Source: Streptomyces sp. B1I3 (GTDB taxonomy: Bacteria > Actinomycetota > Actinomycetes > Streptomycetales > Streptomycetaceae). Taken from it: a stretch of 64,000 nucleotides of DNA. The stretch lies in NCBI RefSeq assembly GCF_030816615.1, contig NZ_JAUSYD010000001.1, forward strand, positions 2,852,001-2,916,000, given 5' to 3'. Below the pieces are notes generated by a model. The model searched no databases, was not told where the DNA came from, and saw only the letters and a list, made by a program, of their open reading frames with translations. Positions within the stretch are counted from its first letter, which is position 1, and every line of letters begins with the position of its first letter. Positions 26,115-35,490 of the stretch are shown one piece after another. The position numbers and the translations under genes are program-made.

Positions 26115-27758
26115 TCAGGCTTCGGCCAGCTCCTTGCGGGTCGCACGGCGGTGCGCGGCGCGTGCGGGATCGAGTGCGGGGACAGCCGCCAGCAGCTGCT
26201 TCGTGTACGGGTCCCGGGGCGAGCCGTAGACCTCGTCGACCGCACCCTGCTCGACGATCCGGCCCTGACGCATCACCGCCACCCGGTCGCTGACCTGGCG
26301 TACGACCGCCAGGTCGTGGGCGATGAAGACGAGGCCGATGCCCAGCTCCCGCTGCAGCTCCGCGAGGAGCGCGAGCACCTGGGCCTGGGTGGTGACATCG
26401 AGCGCGGAGACCGGCTCGTCGCACACGATCAGCTTCGGTTCGGCGGCGAGCGCACGCGCGATGCCGATCCGCTGGCGCTGCCCGCCGCTGAACTCGTGCG
26501 GATAGCGTTCGTACCGGCCGGCTTCGAGGCCGACCCGCTCCAGCAGCTCGCACACGCGGCCCCGGATCCGGGTCTCGTCCATCTCCCCTGCGGCGCGCAG
26601 CGGATCGGCCACGGACTCGCCGATCGGGCGACGCGGGTTGAGCGAGGCCACCGGGTCCTGGAAGACCATCTGGAGCTCGCGGCGGAAGGGGCGGATCCCC
26701 TTCTCCGAGAGGGTGCCGATCTCCGTCCCCCCGTACCGGAGGCCGCCCGCCGTCGGATCGAGCAACCGCACGAGCATGCGCCCGAGGGTCGTCTTGCCGC
26801 TGCCGCTCTCGCCCACGATCCCGAGGGTCTCGCCCGCGTGGACGGTGAGCGAAACCCCGTCCACGGCGGCGACCCGGCCGGCGCCCCGGCCGAACTCGCG
26901 CCTCAGCCCGACCGCTTCGAGCAGCGGCGTGCTCCCCGGGCGGGCGGCCCGCGGCCCCGGAATGCCGGCCACCCGGCGCTCGTCCACCCGGGGCACCGAG
27001 GCCAGCAGCTGACGGGTGTACGGCTGCCGGGGCGAGCCGAGCACCTCGGCGACCGGGCCGCGCTCGACCGCGCGCCCGCCTTGCATCACCAGCACGTCGT
27101 CCACGCTCTCCGCCGCCACGCCCACGTCGTGGGTGACCAGCAGCAGCCCCATGCCCGTCTCGTGGCGCAGGTCGTGCAGCAGGTCCAGGATCTGGGCCTG
27201 CACGGTGACGTCGAGGGCGGTGGTCGGCTCGTCCGCGACGATCAGCCGGGGTTCGCAGGCCAGGGCCATCGCGATGAGCGCCCGCTGCCGCATGCCGCCG
27301 GAGAACTCGTGCGGCCGGGACCGGGCGCGGCGGGCCGCGTCCGGGATGCCGACCCGGTCCAGGACCTCCACGGCCCGGGCCCGTGCCGCCCGCCGGGAGA
27401 CGGAGTTGTGCACCCGGTACACCTCGGCGATCTGGTCACCGACCGTGTAGTACGGGTCGAGCGAGGAGAGTGGGTCCTGGAAGACCATCGCGACCTTCGC
27501 GCCGCGCAGCGCGCGCAGTTCGGCCTCGTCCGCCGTGCCCACATCCGTGCCGGCCACGCGGACCGTCCCGGTGACCCGGGCCCCGGTGCCCCTGTGCAGC
27601 CCCAGCAGGGCGGAGGCGGACGCGCTCTTGCCGGAGCCGGATTCGCCGACGACGCCGAGGGCGGCCCCCGCCTCCAGGGTGAAGGAGAGACCGTCCACGG
27701 CGCGGACGGTACCGAAGTCGATGGTGAGGTCCTCGACCTGGACCAGCGGTGTTGTCAT
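26115..27758 (-). CDS. Dual ATP-binding protein, peptide ABC transporter
   Basis: A 547-residue fusion of two ABC ATPases (DppD-DppF type). Each half has Walker A (GESGSGKSA; GESGSGKTT), signature (FSGGMRQR; FSGGQRQR) and Walker B (LIVADEPTTALD; LIVCDEPVSALD), and ends in the oligopeptide-transporter tail (HPYT-like QPYTRQLL, DPYTKQLL). It powers uptake through the two adjacent permeases. ATG at 27758 overlaps the permease stop as ATGA. Last gene of the operon. Confidence 0.9.
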   Translation of the reverse strand: MTTPLVQVEDLTIDFGTVRAVDGLSFTLEAGAALGVVGESGSGKSASASALLGLHRGTGARVTGTVRVAGTDVGTADEAELRALRGAKVAMVFQDPLSSLDPYYTVGDQIAEVYRVHNSVSRRAARARAVEVLDRVGIPDAARRARSRPHEFSGGMRQRALIAMALACEPRLIVADEPTTALDVTVQAQILDLLHDLRHETGMGLLLVTHDVGVAAESVDDVLVMQGGRAVERGPVAEVLGSPRQPYTRQLLASVPRVDERRVAGIPGPRAARPGSTPLLEAVGLRREFGRGAGRVAAVDGVSLTVHAGETLGIVGESGSGKTTLGRMLVRLLDPTAGGLRYGGTEIGTLSEKGIRPFRRELQMVFQDPVASLNPRRPIGESVADPLRAAGEMDETRIRGRVCELLERVGLEAGRYERYPHEFSGGQRQRIGIARALAAEPKLIVCDEPVSALDVTTQAQVLALLAELQRELGIGLVFIAHDLAVVRQVSDRVAVMRQGRIVEQGAVDEVYGSPRDPYTKQLLAAVPALDPARAAHRRATRKELAEA

Positions 27759-28744
27759 GACAGGACCACCCGTCGGTCGGCCAGCGCGTACAGCATGTCC
27801 GCGACGGCATTGGCGATCACCACGAAGAAGCCGGTCACCAGCACCATGCCGACGACCACGGGCAGGTCGACGACCTTGACGGCGTGGACCAGTTCGCGCC
27901 CGATGCCCGGGATCCCGAAGAGGGACTCGGTCAGGACCGCGCCGCCGAACATGCTGCCGATGTCCAGCGCGCTGAGCGCGATCACGGGTGCGAGCGCGCC
28001 GCGCAGCGCGTGCCGTCCGATGATGGCGCGTTCGCCGACGCCGTAGGCGCGGAAGGTGCGCACATGGTCCTCGGCGAGTGTCTCCAGCATGGAGCTCCTG
28101 GTCAGCCGGGCGTACTTGGCGGACTCGATGAGTGCCAGGGACACCCAGGGCAGCAGGAGCCCCCAGGCCCACTGCTCGGGGTTCTCGGTGAAGGGCACAT
28201 AGGTCGGCGACGGCAGCCACCGCAGGGTGGAGCAGAAGATGATGATGAGCAGCAACCCGATGACGAAGACCGGCGTGGTCGTCCCGGCCAGGGTCAGCCA
28301 GGTCAGGACCCGCTCGGTGATCCGGCCCCGCCGCCAGGCGGACAGCACTCCCGTACCGACGCCGAGCAGGATCCACAGGACGAAGGCGCCGATGACGAGC
28401 GATCCGGTGACCGGCAGTTCGGCCAGGATCAGCTGCATGACCTGCTGATCGCTCTGGTACGAGACCCCGAGGCAGGGTGCGGAGCAGTGCTCCACGCCGG
28501 TGCCGGTGGAGAAGTCCCGTCCGGCCACGATGCCGTGGAGGAAGTGCCAGTACTGCGTGTACACGGGGTCGTCGAGCCGGAGCTGCCCGGTCACCTGGGC
28601 GACCTGGGCGGGGGAGCAGCGTGGTCCGCAGGCGATCTGGGCCACGTCGCCCGGTGCCACGTAGAAGACCGCGTACAGGGCGACGGTCAGCGAGAGGAGG
28701 ACGAAGACGGCGCCGCCGAGCCGCCGCAGCAGGAACCCGGTCAC
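27755..28744 (-). CDS. Peptide ABC transporter permease (DppB type)
   Basis: A 329-residue inner-membrane permease with six predicted helices and the BPD motif around EDHVRTFRAYGVGERAIIGRH. The large periplasmic loop after helix 1 contains four Cys (ACGPRCSP, HCSAPC), which is unusual. GTG at 28744 overlaps the next permease stop (GTGA); its own stop overlaps the ATPase start. Confidence 0.88.
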   Translation of the reverse strand: MTGFLLRRLGGAVFVLLSLTVALYAVFYVAPGDVAQIACGPRCSPAQVAQVTGQLRLDDPVYTQYWHFLHGIVAGRDFSTGTGVEHCSAPCLGVSYQSDQQVMQLILAELPVTGSLVIGAFVLWILLGVGTGVLSAWRRGRITERVLTWLTLAGTTTPVFVIGLLLIIIFCSTLRWLPSPTYVPFTENPEQWAWGLLLPWVSLALIESAKYARLTRSSMLETLAEDHVRTFRAYGVGERAIIGRHALRGALAPVIALSALDIGSMFGGAVLTESLFGIPGIGRELVHAVKVVDLPVVVGMVLVTGFFVVIANAVADMLYALADRRVVLS

Positions 28745-29748
28745 GATGCCTGCTCCTTCGTGGGTTCCTTGCGCTCCTTGCGTCCGCTGCCGATCCGCAG
28801 CCGGGAGGCGGCCCGTGGGTCGAGTGCCGTACGGACGCCCTCGCCGAGCACGGTGAGGGCGAGCACGGTGACGAAGAGCAGCCCGGCGGGCAGCAGGAGA
28901 TAGGTGGGGTCCGACTGGTACCAGGTGTCGGCCTCGGTGAGCATCTGTCCCCAGGACGGTGTGGGCGGTTTTATGCCGACGCCGAGGAAGGACAGGGCCG
29001 CCTCGACGGTGATGTTGACGGGGAAGAGCAGTGCGGCGTAGGTGATGACGGGCGCGGCGAGCGAGGGCAGCAGTTCGCGCCGGGCGATGCTCCACCGTCC
29101 GCGGCCTGCGAGCCGGGCCGCGGAGACGAAGTCGAGGGACTTCAGGGCGAGCGCCTGGGCACGCACGATCTTCGACGTGCCCGCCCAGTTGATGCCGCCG
29201 ATGACCAGCGCGATCAGGACGGGCCGTGGGAAGGAGGCCGGCACGATCGCGAGCAGGCCCAGGGCGATGACCATGAGCGGCAGGGCGACGTTGATGTCGG
29301 TGATCCGGCTGAGGACCTGGTCGACCCAGCGGTTGCCGAGGGCGGCCGCGAGCCCCACGACCACGCCGATGGCGACCTGGAGGACGGTGGCCGCGACGGC
29401 CACGCCGAGCGAGACCCGGGCTCCGTACACGACGCGGGCGAAGAGGTCGCGGCCGGTCTGCGGCTCGACGCCGAACCAGTGGTCCGCGCCGATGCCGCCG
29501 AAGGAGCCGATAGGGACCCCGCCGGCCGCCGAGTCGACGAGGTCGGGGTGGTAGGTGTCGGGGTCCTGTCCCGCGAGCGCGGCGAGCAGTGGCGCCCCGA
29601 TCGCGGTCAGGAGGAGCAGGAGGACCACGGCCGCCGCGACGGCGGCCGCGCGCTGTGCGCGCAGCCGCAGCCAGAACTGCCGGGCCCCCGAGGCGGGGGC
29701 GGCGACCGGTGCCGCTCCCGCCTCCTGGACCAGAAGTGCTTCGGACAT
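28741..29748 (-). CDS. Peptide ABC transporter permease (DppC type)
   Basis: A 335-residue permease with N-terminal OppC_N helix (VVLLLLLTAIGAPLLAAL), the PQTGRDLFARVVYGARVS motif of DppC/OppC and the EAA loop LDFVSAARLAGRG. ATG at 29748, 2 bp after the binding-protein stop, and overlapping the DppB-type gene, so all four genes are one operon. Confidence 0.9.
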   Translation of the reverse strand: MSEALLVQEAGAAPVAAPASGARQFWLRLRAQRAAAVAAAVVLLLLLTAIGAPLLAALAGQDPDTYHPDLVDSAAGGVPIGSFGGIGADHWFGVEPQTGRDLFARVVYGARVSLGVAVAATVLQVAIGVVVGLAAALGNRWVDQVLSRITDINVALPLMVIALGLLAIVPASFPRPVLIALVIGGINWAGTSKIVRAQALALKSLDFVSAARLAGRGRWSIARRELLPSLAAPVITYAALLFPVNITVEAALSFLGVGIKPPTPSWGQMLTEADTWYQSDPTYLLLPAGLLFVTVLALTVLGEGVRTALDPRAASRLRIGSGRKERKEPTKEQAS

Positions 29749-29750
29749 GG

Positions 29751-31478
29751 TTACTTGACCGCGACCTGCGAGATGTCGAGAACGCCGGTCCAGTCGCTGA
29801 TGACGACGTTCTTGACGTCCTGACCGAAGAGCCGCTTGTAGACCGGGTGGAAGAGCGGCACCGTCAGCGCCTTCTCGCCGATCTTCTTGTCGAGCGCGCC
29901 CCAGCGCTGGGCGGCGGCGTCCAGGTCGGTGAGCTTGTTGATCTCGTCGATCTCCTTGTTGACCGACGCGTCGTTCAGGAAGCCGGTGTTGAAGTTGGCT
30001 CCGTCCTTCACGATCTGGCGGCCGTCGAAGATCGGTGCGAGGAACGGGCCGCCGGAGGGCCAGTCGGCTCCCCAGTGGGCGAGGAAGAAGCCCGGTTCCT
30101 TGGACGCGCTGTGGATGGTGTCGGAGTAGTCGTTGCCCTCCAGCCCCTTGAGCTCGACGGTGACGCCGGCCTTCTTGAGGGCGGCCTGGAGCGCCGTGGC
30201 GATCTCCGGGCCGGTCTCGAAGTCCTTGTCGTTGGAGTGCGTGAGGGGGACGGTCAGACCCTTGGGGTAGCCGGCTTCCTTCAGCAGTTCCTTGGCCTTG
30301 GCGGCGTTGCCCGTCTCGCCCGCCGGGAAGTGGTCGTAGGGCGTGTGGCCGAAGGACTTCTGGTTCGGCAGGTAGGTGGTGGCGGGCTCGGCGAGCGAGG
30401 AGCCGCCCGCCGCGTTGATCACGGAGGAGCGGTCGACCGCGTAGGAGATGGCCTGGCGCACCTTCGGGTCGTCGAAGGGCTTCACCTTCGGGTTGAAGGC
30501 GATGTAGTTCGTGTAGCCGAAGTGGCCGGTGCCGACGCGGGCGGCGAGCTTCTTGTCGCCGGAGACCTTGGCCAGCTCGGCCGGGCCGAGGTTGGTGTCG
30601 GTGGTGACGGCGGCGGCGTCGGCGCCCTGGGAGGCGGAGAGCCGCTGGTTGATGACGGCGGAGTCGAGGCCGGAGCGGACGTCGATCCTGTCCGGGTAGG
30701 CCTTGCGTTCCTCGTCGGTGGCCGCGGACCAGTGCGGGTTGCGCTCCAGGACGAGCCGCTCGCCGTCGTTCTCGTTCGAGACGACCTTGTACGGCCCCGA
30801 GGAGACGGGGTGCTCCTCGTACTTGGTGCCCGTGTCCTTGGCCTGGGGCACGGGGGTGGTCTGGGTCTGGGTGGCGAGGTACGGGAACTCGCCCTCGGGC
30901 TTGTTCAGGTGGAAGACGATCGTCTTCGCGTCCGGCACCTCGATCGAGTCGAGGCCCTTCTTGTCCTTGTAGGGGCCCTGGTAGTCGGCTCCGCCGATCA
31001 GCCAGTCACGCAGGTAGGGCGCGCCGCCGGAGAGTTCGGCGGCGAAGGACCGCTCGATGCCGTACTTGATGTCCGCGCTGGTGATCGCGGTGCCGTCCTC
31101 GTACTTCAGGCCGTCCTTGAGGGTGTACGTCCAGACGGTGGCGTTCTTGCTGGGTGTCCCCAGGTCGGTGGCGAGGTCGGGGACCACCTGTGCGCCCGCG
31201 GCACCGTTCTCGCGGTTGCGGGTGGTGAGCGTACGGAAGACCAGGGAGGGGACGTTGCCACCCCCGGAGGTGTAGAGCCGCGCCGGGTCGAAGTCCTCCT
31301 GCGGATTGCTGTTGAGGACCGTGAGGGTGCCGCCCTTGTGCGGCGTGCCCGAGGCACCGGATCCACCGCTGCCCCCGCTGTCCTGGGGCCCGGCGCAGGC
31401 CGCGAGGCCGGCGACCAGGGCGAGGCTGACAGCGGCGGCGGTTGCCACGCGGCGCGGTATGACGGACGGCTGACTCAT
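29751..31478 (-). CDS. Family 5 extracellular solute-binding lipoprotein
   Basis: A 575-residue SBP_bac_5 protein. Signal peptide with lipobox LAACAG at residues about 25-28, a Gly/Ser linker, then the binding fold with KGGTLTVL, ISYAVDR and a long lobe. Captures oligopeptides or similar ligands for the downstream permeases. ATG at 31478, AGAGG about 7 nt upstream. It is the first structural gene after a 200-nt leader that carries a leaderless Cys-containing micro-ORF. Confidence 0.9.
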   Translation of the reverse strand: MSQPSVIPRRVATAAAVSLALVAGLAACAGPQDSGGSGGSGASGTPHKGGTLTVLNSNPQEDFDPARLYTSGGGNVPSLVFRTLTTRNRENGAAGAQVVPDLATDLGTPSKNATVWTYTLKDGLKYEDGTAITSADIKYGIERSFAAELSGGAPYLRDWLIGGADYQGPYKDKKGLDSIEVPDAKTIVFHLNKPEGEFPYLATQTQTTPVPQAKDTGTKYEEHPVSSGPYKVVSNENDGERLVLERNPHWSAATDEERKAYPDRIDVRSGLDSAVINQRLSASQGADAAAVTTDTNLGPAELAKVSGDKKLAARVGTGHFGYTNYIAFNPKVKPFDDPKVRQAISYAVDRSSVINAAGGSSLAEPATTYLPNQKSFGHTPYDHFPAGETGNAAKAKELLKEAGYPKGLTVPLTHSNDKDFETGPEIATALQAALKKAGVTVELKGLEGNDYSDTIHSASKEPGFFLAHWGADWPSGGPFLAPIFDGRQIVKDGANFNTGFLNDASVNKEIDEINKLTDLDAAAQRWGALDKKIGEKALTVPLFHPVYKRLFGQDVKNVVISDWTGVLDISQVAVK

Positions 31479-31681
31479 CGGAGGACCTCTCGGTGTGCTG
31501 CGGCGGGGAAGGGTGGAAGGGGCCGCGCAGGCGCAACGAGGGTTCCGCCCCCGGACGGCGGGGGAGGACCGGATACAGCGAGGCCGCGCCTGCGGACGGA
31601 GTACGCCCGGGCGCGGTGGTCAGGAGGCCGTGGGAGCCGGAAAATGACTCGCCAGGGGGTCGACGCGCGCTCGAGCAGGCG
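31479..31681 (-). promoter_or_regulatory. Transcribed leader of the peptide ABC operon
   Basis: A 203-nt stretch between the micro-ORF stop and the binding-protein start. It contains GC-rich inverted sequence, including CCCCCG-5 nt-CGGGGG at 31548-31564, that could form an attenuator or anti-Shine-Dalgarno hairpin. No further gene is seen. The role is inferred from position. Confidence 0.35.
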
Positions 31682-31777
31682 TCAGCGACAGAGAATGTCG
31701 GCTACGCAGAACCCGGCCACGCCGAGGAGCGCCAGCTCGATGGCGGCGCGCTCGGAGGATGCGGGTTCGCGTGACAT
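31682..31777 (-). CDS. Leaderless Cys-containing leader peptide (Ms4533A-like)
   Basis: A 31-codon ORF starting ATG at 31777 and ending FCVADILCR-stop, with hydrophobic middle IELALLGVAG. The predicted transcription start falls at or one base before the ATG, so it would be translated without a Shine-Dalgarno site. It resembles the Cys-rich leaderless leader peptides of actinobacteria that control downstream operons according to cysteinyl-tRNA supply. It precedes the peptide transporter operon by 200 nt. Confidence 0.65.
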   Translation of the reverse strand: MSREPASSERAAIELALLGVAGFCVADILCR

Positions 31778-31784
31778 GCCGAGA

Positions 31785-31813
31785 AATATGGACGACATGT
31801 TCCCCTGTGTCAA
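31785..31813 (-). promoter_or_regulatory. Housekeeping-type promoter of peptide ABC operon
   Basis: A consensus -35 TTGACA (31813-31808), 17-bp spacer and -10-like CATATT (31790-31785). The expected start point, about 7 nt downstream, coincides with the ATG of the micro-ORF at 31777. Confidence 0.7.
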
Positions 31814-31865
31814 CGCGGAATGAGACGCTCGTCCCACGATACGGACACGGCGGCCCCGTCGCGGC

Positions 31866-33212
31866 TCAACTACCCGGGTACACCCAGGGGTTGGGCCTGC
31901 ACTTGATCCCTTTCAGATTCAGCGTCTTGGTCTGCTGCTGCATCACGGGGGCAAGGGCTCCGGGTGTGCGGCAACTCGCGTGGTCGTGCCCCAGCCGGTG
32001 GCCGACCTCATGGTTGATGAGCATCTGACGGTAGATCAGCAGCTTGTCCGGGCCGAACGTCGAGGCGCCCTGCGCCCAGCGGTAGGCGTTGATCATGACG
32101 CGGTCCGTGGCGGCGGAGTCACAGGAGACGTTGTCCTCGGTGGTGTCCAGGCCCGACTTCTCGCACCAGACCCCGGTGGTGCCGGGGCTCGCGAGGGTGA
32201 TCACGAAGTCCGGTTCGCCGGAAGAGATCCGCTCGAAGGTCATGGCACCGCCGTGCGCCCAACTCCGGTCGTCGTTCAGCGTCGTCTGCACCGCCTCGGC
32301 GAAGAGCCCGGCGTCGAGACCCAGCCCCTGCTCCACATCGACCCGGTAGCGGTACTTGCGCCCCTTGCCCGGCGCCTTCGCGAGCCCCGGCACCGCCTCG
32401 AACTTCCCCGACGCCTTCAGGTCGGGTGCGAGGGGGTAGGGCACTGCCATCCTCTCCGCGTAGGTGAGGGTCTTGACCTCCGGCCGCCCGGCCTGGGGGG
32501 TCGGACGCTCCTCCGAGCGGGAGGCGTCCTTGGAGCCCTCACGGTCGGCGCCCGCGGCCTGCGGGACGCCCCGGCCGCCGCCGGGCTCCTGCGCCACCTG
32601 TCCGGCCACCACGACGGCGAGCACCGTGGTCACCGCCGCGGCCGCGATCCCGGTGAAGGTGCGGCCCTTCCCTCCCTTGGAGACCCGGCCGCCACCACCG
32701 TCCGGGACACCGTCGGCGTCGTCCGGTCCGCCGGGGGCCCCGGCGCCGCCACCGGCTCGTACGGGCGGCGAAATGCGCGGGCCGGCCGCCCCGAACGCGT
32801 CGAGGAACTCCTTGCGCGGGCCCGGTATCAGCGGGGAGCCGGCCGGACGCGACTCCGGTGCCGTACGGCGTTCGGCCGCACGCTGCGCCGTCTGCTGGGC
32901 CGACAGCTGCCGCGCCACGGCCTGCCGCGCGTGCAGTTCCGATCCGGCGCCGGCCTGGCCCTCCCGGCCTTCGTGCCGCGACTGCGGACCGGTCCCCCAG
33001 CCGCCACCGGGCTCACGCTGCTCGGGATGCCCGCCGCGGGCCGGCGGGACGTCGTGGAACGGACCGTGCCCGTTCCCCGCAGCCGCCGTCGCGGCGTCCC
33101 GCCTGCGCCGGCCGCTGCCTTCCCGGGCCTCACCGCGTGCACCGCCGGGAGCGGCCGCGGCCCCCGTGTCCCGCCCCGCGAGCTCGGGCCCTTTACGACT
33201 GTGTCGTCCCAC
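31866..33212 (-). CDS. DUF3152 membrane-anchored zincin-like protein
   Basis: A 448-residue protein: about 200 residues of Ala/Gly/Arg-rich cytoplasmic sequence, one transmembrane helix (GIAAAAVTTVLAVVVAG), and an extracellular DUF3152 domain with the metzincin-like motif HEVGHRLGHDH, which can bind zinc and supply the catalytic Glu. Two cysteine pairs probably form disulfides. Substrate unknown. GTG at 33212 lies 8 bp after the hydrolase stop; the open frame extends to 33437 but would overlap that gene. Ortholog position matches Rv3207c. Confidence 0.75.
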   Translation of the reverse strand: MGRHSRKGPELAGRDTGAAAAPGGARGEAREGSGRRRRDAATAAAGNGHGPFHDVPPARGGHPEQREPGGGWGTGPQSRHEGREGQAGAGSELHARQAVARQLSAQQTAQRAAERRTAPESRPAGSPLIPGPRKEFLDAFGAAGPRISPPVRAGGGAGAPGGPDDADGVPDGGGGRVSKGGKGRTFTGIAAAAVTTVLAVVVAGQVAQEPGGGRGVPQAAGADREGSKDASRSEERPTPQAGRPEVKTLTYAERMAVPYPLAPDLKASGKFEAVPGLAKAPGKGRKYRYRVDVEQGLGLDAGLFAEAVQTTLNDDRSWAHGGAMTFERISSGEPDFVITLASPGTTGVWCEKSGLDTTEDNVSCDSAATDRVMINAYRWAQGASTFGPDKLLIYRQMLINHEVGHRLGHDHASCRTPGALAPVMQQQTKTLNLKGIKCRPNPWVYPGS

Positions 33213-33220
33213 GCCCCGGA

Positions 33221-34186
33221 TCAGCTCCCGCCGCGTTCGTCGAGCATGTCCCGAAACGCCTGGGCGATCGTCTCCGGGTACTCCATCATCGCCACGTGCC
33301 CCGCATCGGGCAGTGTCAGCAGCCGCGAATCGCGGAAGGCCGCGGACGCTCTGCGTGCCATCCGGTACGAGACGAGCTTGTCCCTTCCGCCGTACACCAG
33401 CAGGGCCGGTGCCAGCACCCGCTCGGCCTGGCGCCACAGCCCGTGCTGTCCGCCCAGGGTGTAGGCATCGACGATGCCCCGGGCCGAGCGCGTCATGGCG
33501 TCCCAGAAGTACGGCAGTTCCAGCCTTCGCTCCATCTCGGCCACCGCGTGGCGGAAGGCCTCCTCGGAGATTCGTGCCGGATCGCCGTAACAGAGTGCCA
33601 TGACACCGCGCGTGCGCTGTTCCGCGGTCCAGTCCCGGGTGAGCCGGGAGAACAGGGGAGCGACGCCCGGGAGTGCGAGCAACCCCGTGGGGACGGCGGG
33701 CCGTTGCACCCGGATCTCGGGCAGAGCAGGGGAAATCAGCGTCAGGGTGCGCACGAGGTCGGGACGGACCGCCGCGACACGGGTGGCAACGGCACCGCCC
33801 ATCGAATTACCGAAAAGGTGGACGGGCCCGCGCCGCCCGGCGTCCAGCAGCCGGATCACGGCCCGGGCGTGTCCGGTGATCGAGTAGTTCCCGTCGTCCG
33901 GCGGCGGGGAGTCCCCGAAGCCGGGCAGGTCGACCGCCTCGCCGTCGACCACGTCGGCCAGCAGCGGCATCAGCGCCGACCAGTTCTGCGAGGAGCCGCC
34001 CAGCCCGTGCACGTAGAGGGCAGGCGCCGGCCCCGTCGACCGGCCCGGCCGGGAACGAACGGTCAGCGTGAGACCCGGCAGCTCGACGGAGCGCAGCTTC
34101 TCACCCTCCGCGACCCGGACGGCACTGACCGTGGGAGCCATGGCGGCAGCGACGGCGCGGGTACCGGGCAGCTCGGTCGAAGACAT
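33221..34186 (-). CDS. Alpha/beta hydrolase
   Basis: A 321-residue alpha/beta-hydrolase: oxyanion HGLGGSSQNW, nucleophile GNSMGGAVA, acid YGGRDKLV and histidine DAGHVAMM, with a helical lid between. The fold fits esterases and lipases; the substrate cannot be read. ATG at 34186, probably co-transcribed with the DUF3152 gene downstream. Confidence 0.82.
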   Translation of the reverse strand: MSSTELPGTRAVAAAMAPTVSAVRVAEGEKLRSVELPGLTLTVRSRPGRSTGPAPALYVHGLGGSSQNWSALMPLLADVVDGEAVDLPGFGDSPPPDDGNYSITGHARAVIRLLDAGRRGPVHLFGNSMGGAVATRVAAVRPDLVRTLTLISPALPEIRVQRPAVPTGLLALPGVAPLFSRLTRDWTAEQRTRGVMALCYGDPARISEEAFRHAVAEMERRLELPYFWDAMTRSARGIVDAYTLGGQHGLWRQAERVLAPALLVYGGRDKLVSYRMARRASAAFRDSRLLTLPDAGHVAMMEYPETIAQAFRDMLDERGGS

Positions 34187-34296
34187 GCGGCAATATTACG
34201 AGACGATCACGCACCGGTTGACGTGTTCGCGGTCACAGGCCGCATAGCGCCCCCCAGGGGTAGCTCCTACCCTGCAAGGGAAGGAAGGGAGCCACC

Positions 34297-34512
34297 ATGA
34301 CGGTCGACCCGACCGATCCAGACACGTTCGAGGACCCCCGGCCCGACGAGCCCGACCCGGAAGCCCCCGAGGCCGATTCCGCGGAGCAGCAGGCCGACGT
34401 CCGGCCGGAGAGCGACGAACCGCTCACCGACATCGACCCGGACGTGGCGAACGAGGCGGACGCCGCGGAGCAGAGCCGCGTGGTCAGACTGGATGAGGAC
34501 GATTACCGGTAG
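34297..34512 (+). CDS. Small acidic protein, unknown function
   Basis: 71 residues, very rich in Asp, Glu and Pro, with no hydrophobic segment; probably disordered. A strong AAGGAAGGGAG ribosome site precedes ATG at 34297. The sequence ends VVRLDEDDYR. No family is recognised. It stands before the TetR gene on the same strand with a 169-bp gap. Confidence 0.65.
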   Translation: MTVDPTDPDTFEDPRPDEPDPEAPEADSAEQQADVRPESDEPLTDIDPDVANEADAAEQSRVVRLDEDDYR

Positions 34513-34681
34513 TACGTCCCGCTTTCTGCTACGACCGCGCAGATCTGCGGCTTCCCCAGCCGTCCGGTCCGTGAAATTCTGCGTTCGCGCCGCGCACACC
34601 CGGGTTACTCAAAAGTACGATGGCCCCATGGCGCAGCGTGCACGTTTTCTGCTGCGTTTGAACACACAATTGGGAGGCGGC

Positions 34682-35323
34682 GTGACAGCCATCGAGCAGA
34701 CAGAGGCAGCGCGCCCGCGGGGCACTCGCCTGCCCCGCCGCGCCCGTCGCAATCAGCTGCTGGGCGCTGCGCAGGAGGTATTCGTCGCGCAGGGCTACCA
34801 CTCCGCCGCGATGGACGACATCGCCGAGCGGGCCGGGGTGAGCAAGCCGGTGCTCTACCAGCACTTCCCCGGCAAGCTGGAGCTCTACCTGGCGCTGCTC
34901 GACCAGCACTGCGAGTCGCTGCTCCAGGCGGTCCGCACGGCGCTGGCCTCGACGACGGACAACAAACTGCGCGTGGCGGCGACGATGGACGCCTACTTCG
35001 CGTACGTGGAGGACGAGGGCGGCGCGTTCCGTCTCGTGTTCGAGTCCGACCTGACCAACGAGCCGGCGGTGCGTGAGCGGGTCGACCGTGTCTCGCTGCA
35101 GTGCGCGGAGGCCATCTCCGACGTCATCGCGGGCGACACGGGCCTGTCCAAGGACGAGTCGATGCTGCTCGCGGTCGGCCTCGGCGGTGTCTCGCAGGTG
35201 GTGGCCCGCTACTGGCTCTCCAGCCGCTCCACCATTCCGCGTGACACGGCGGTCCAGCTGCTGACCTCCCTCGCCTGGCGCGGGATCGCGGGCTTCCCGC
35301 TGCACGGCATCGACCAGCACTGA
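34682..35323 (+). CDS. TetR family transcriptional regulator
   Basis: A 213-residue repressor-type protein with an N-terminal helix-turn-helix (FVAQGYHSAAMDDIAERAGV, then SKPVLYQHFPGKLELYLALL) and a ligand domain. GTG at 34682 preceded by GGGAGG is chosen; the frame also has ATG at 34628. Its position before DUF3107 corresponds to Rv3208. The ligand and targets are unknown. Confidence 0.85.
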   Translation: MTAIEQTEAARPRGTRLPRRARRNQLLGAAQEVFVAQGYHSAAMDDIAERAGVSKPVLYQHFPGKLELYLALLDQHCESLLQAVRTALASTTDNKLRVAATMDAYFAYVEDEGGAFRLVFESDLTNEPAVRERVDRVSLQCAEAISDVIAGDTGLSKDESMLLAVGLGGVSQVVARYWLSSRSTIPRDTAVQLLTSLAWRGIAGFPLHGIDQH

Positions 35324-35490
35324 GCGTCCTCGTCGCAGGACCGCCCACGGCCGGTCCCCGGCCGTGGTGTCCGCCGGTGTTCGCTGCGGGCGTTGCCGGT
35401 CGACCCGTGGTCGGGTCCTCCACCGGGCTAGTGTGTGCTGCGTACGGCGCGGTTCACCGCGCAGAGACGGACCGTCGGAGGGACATAGCC

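Noticed and set aside
24879..28046. 1055-codon plus-strand frame
   Set aside because: Shadow of the glycosyltransferase and the ABC ATPase, which carry full motif sets on the minus strand.
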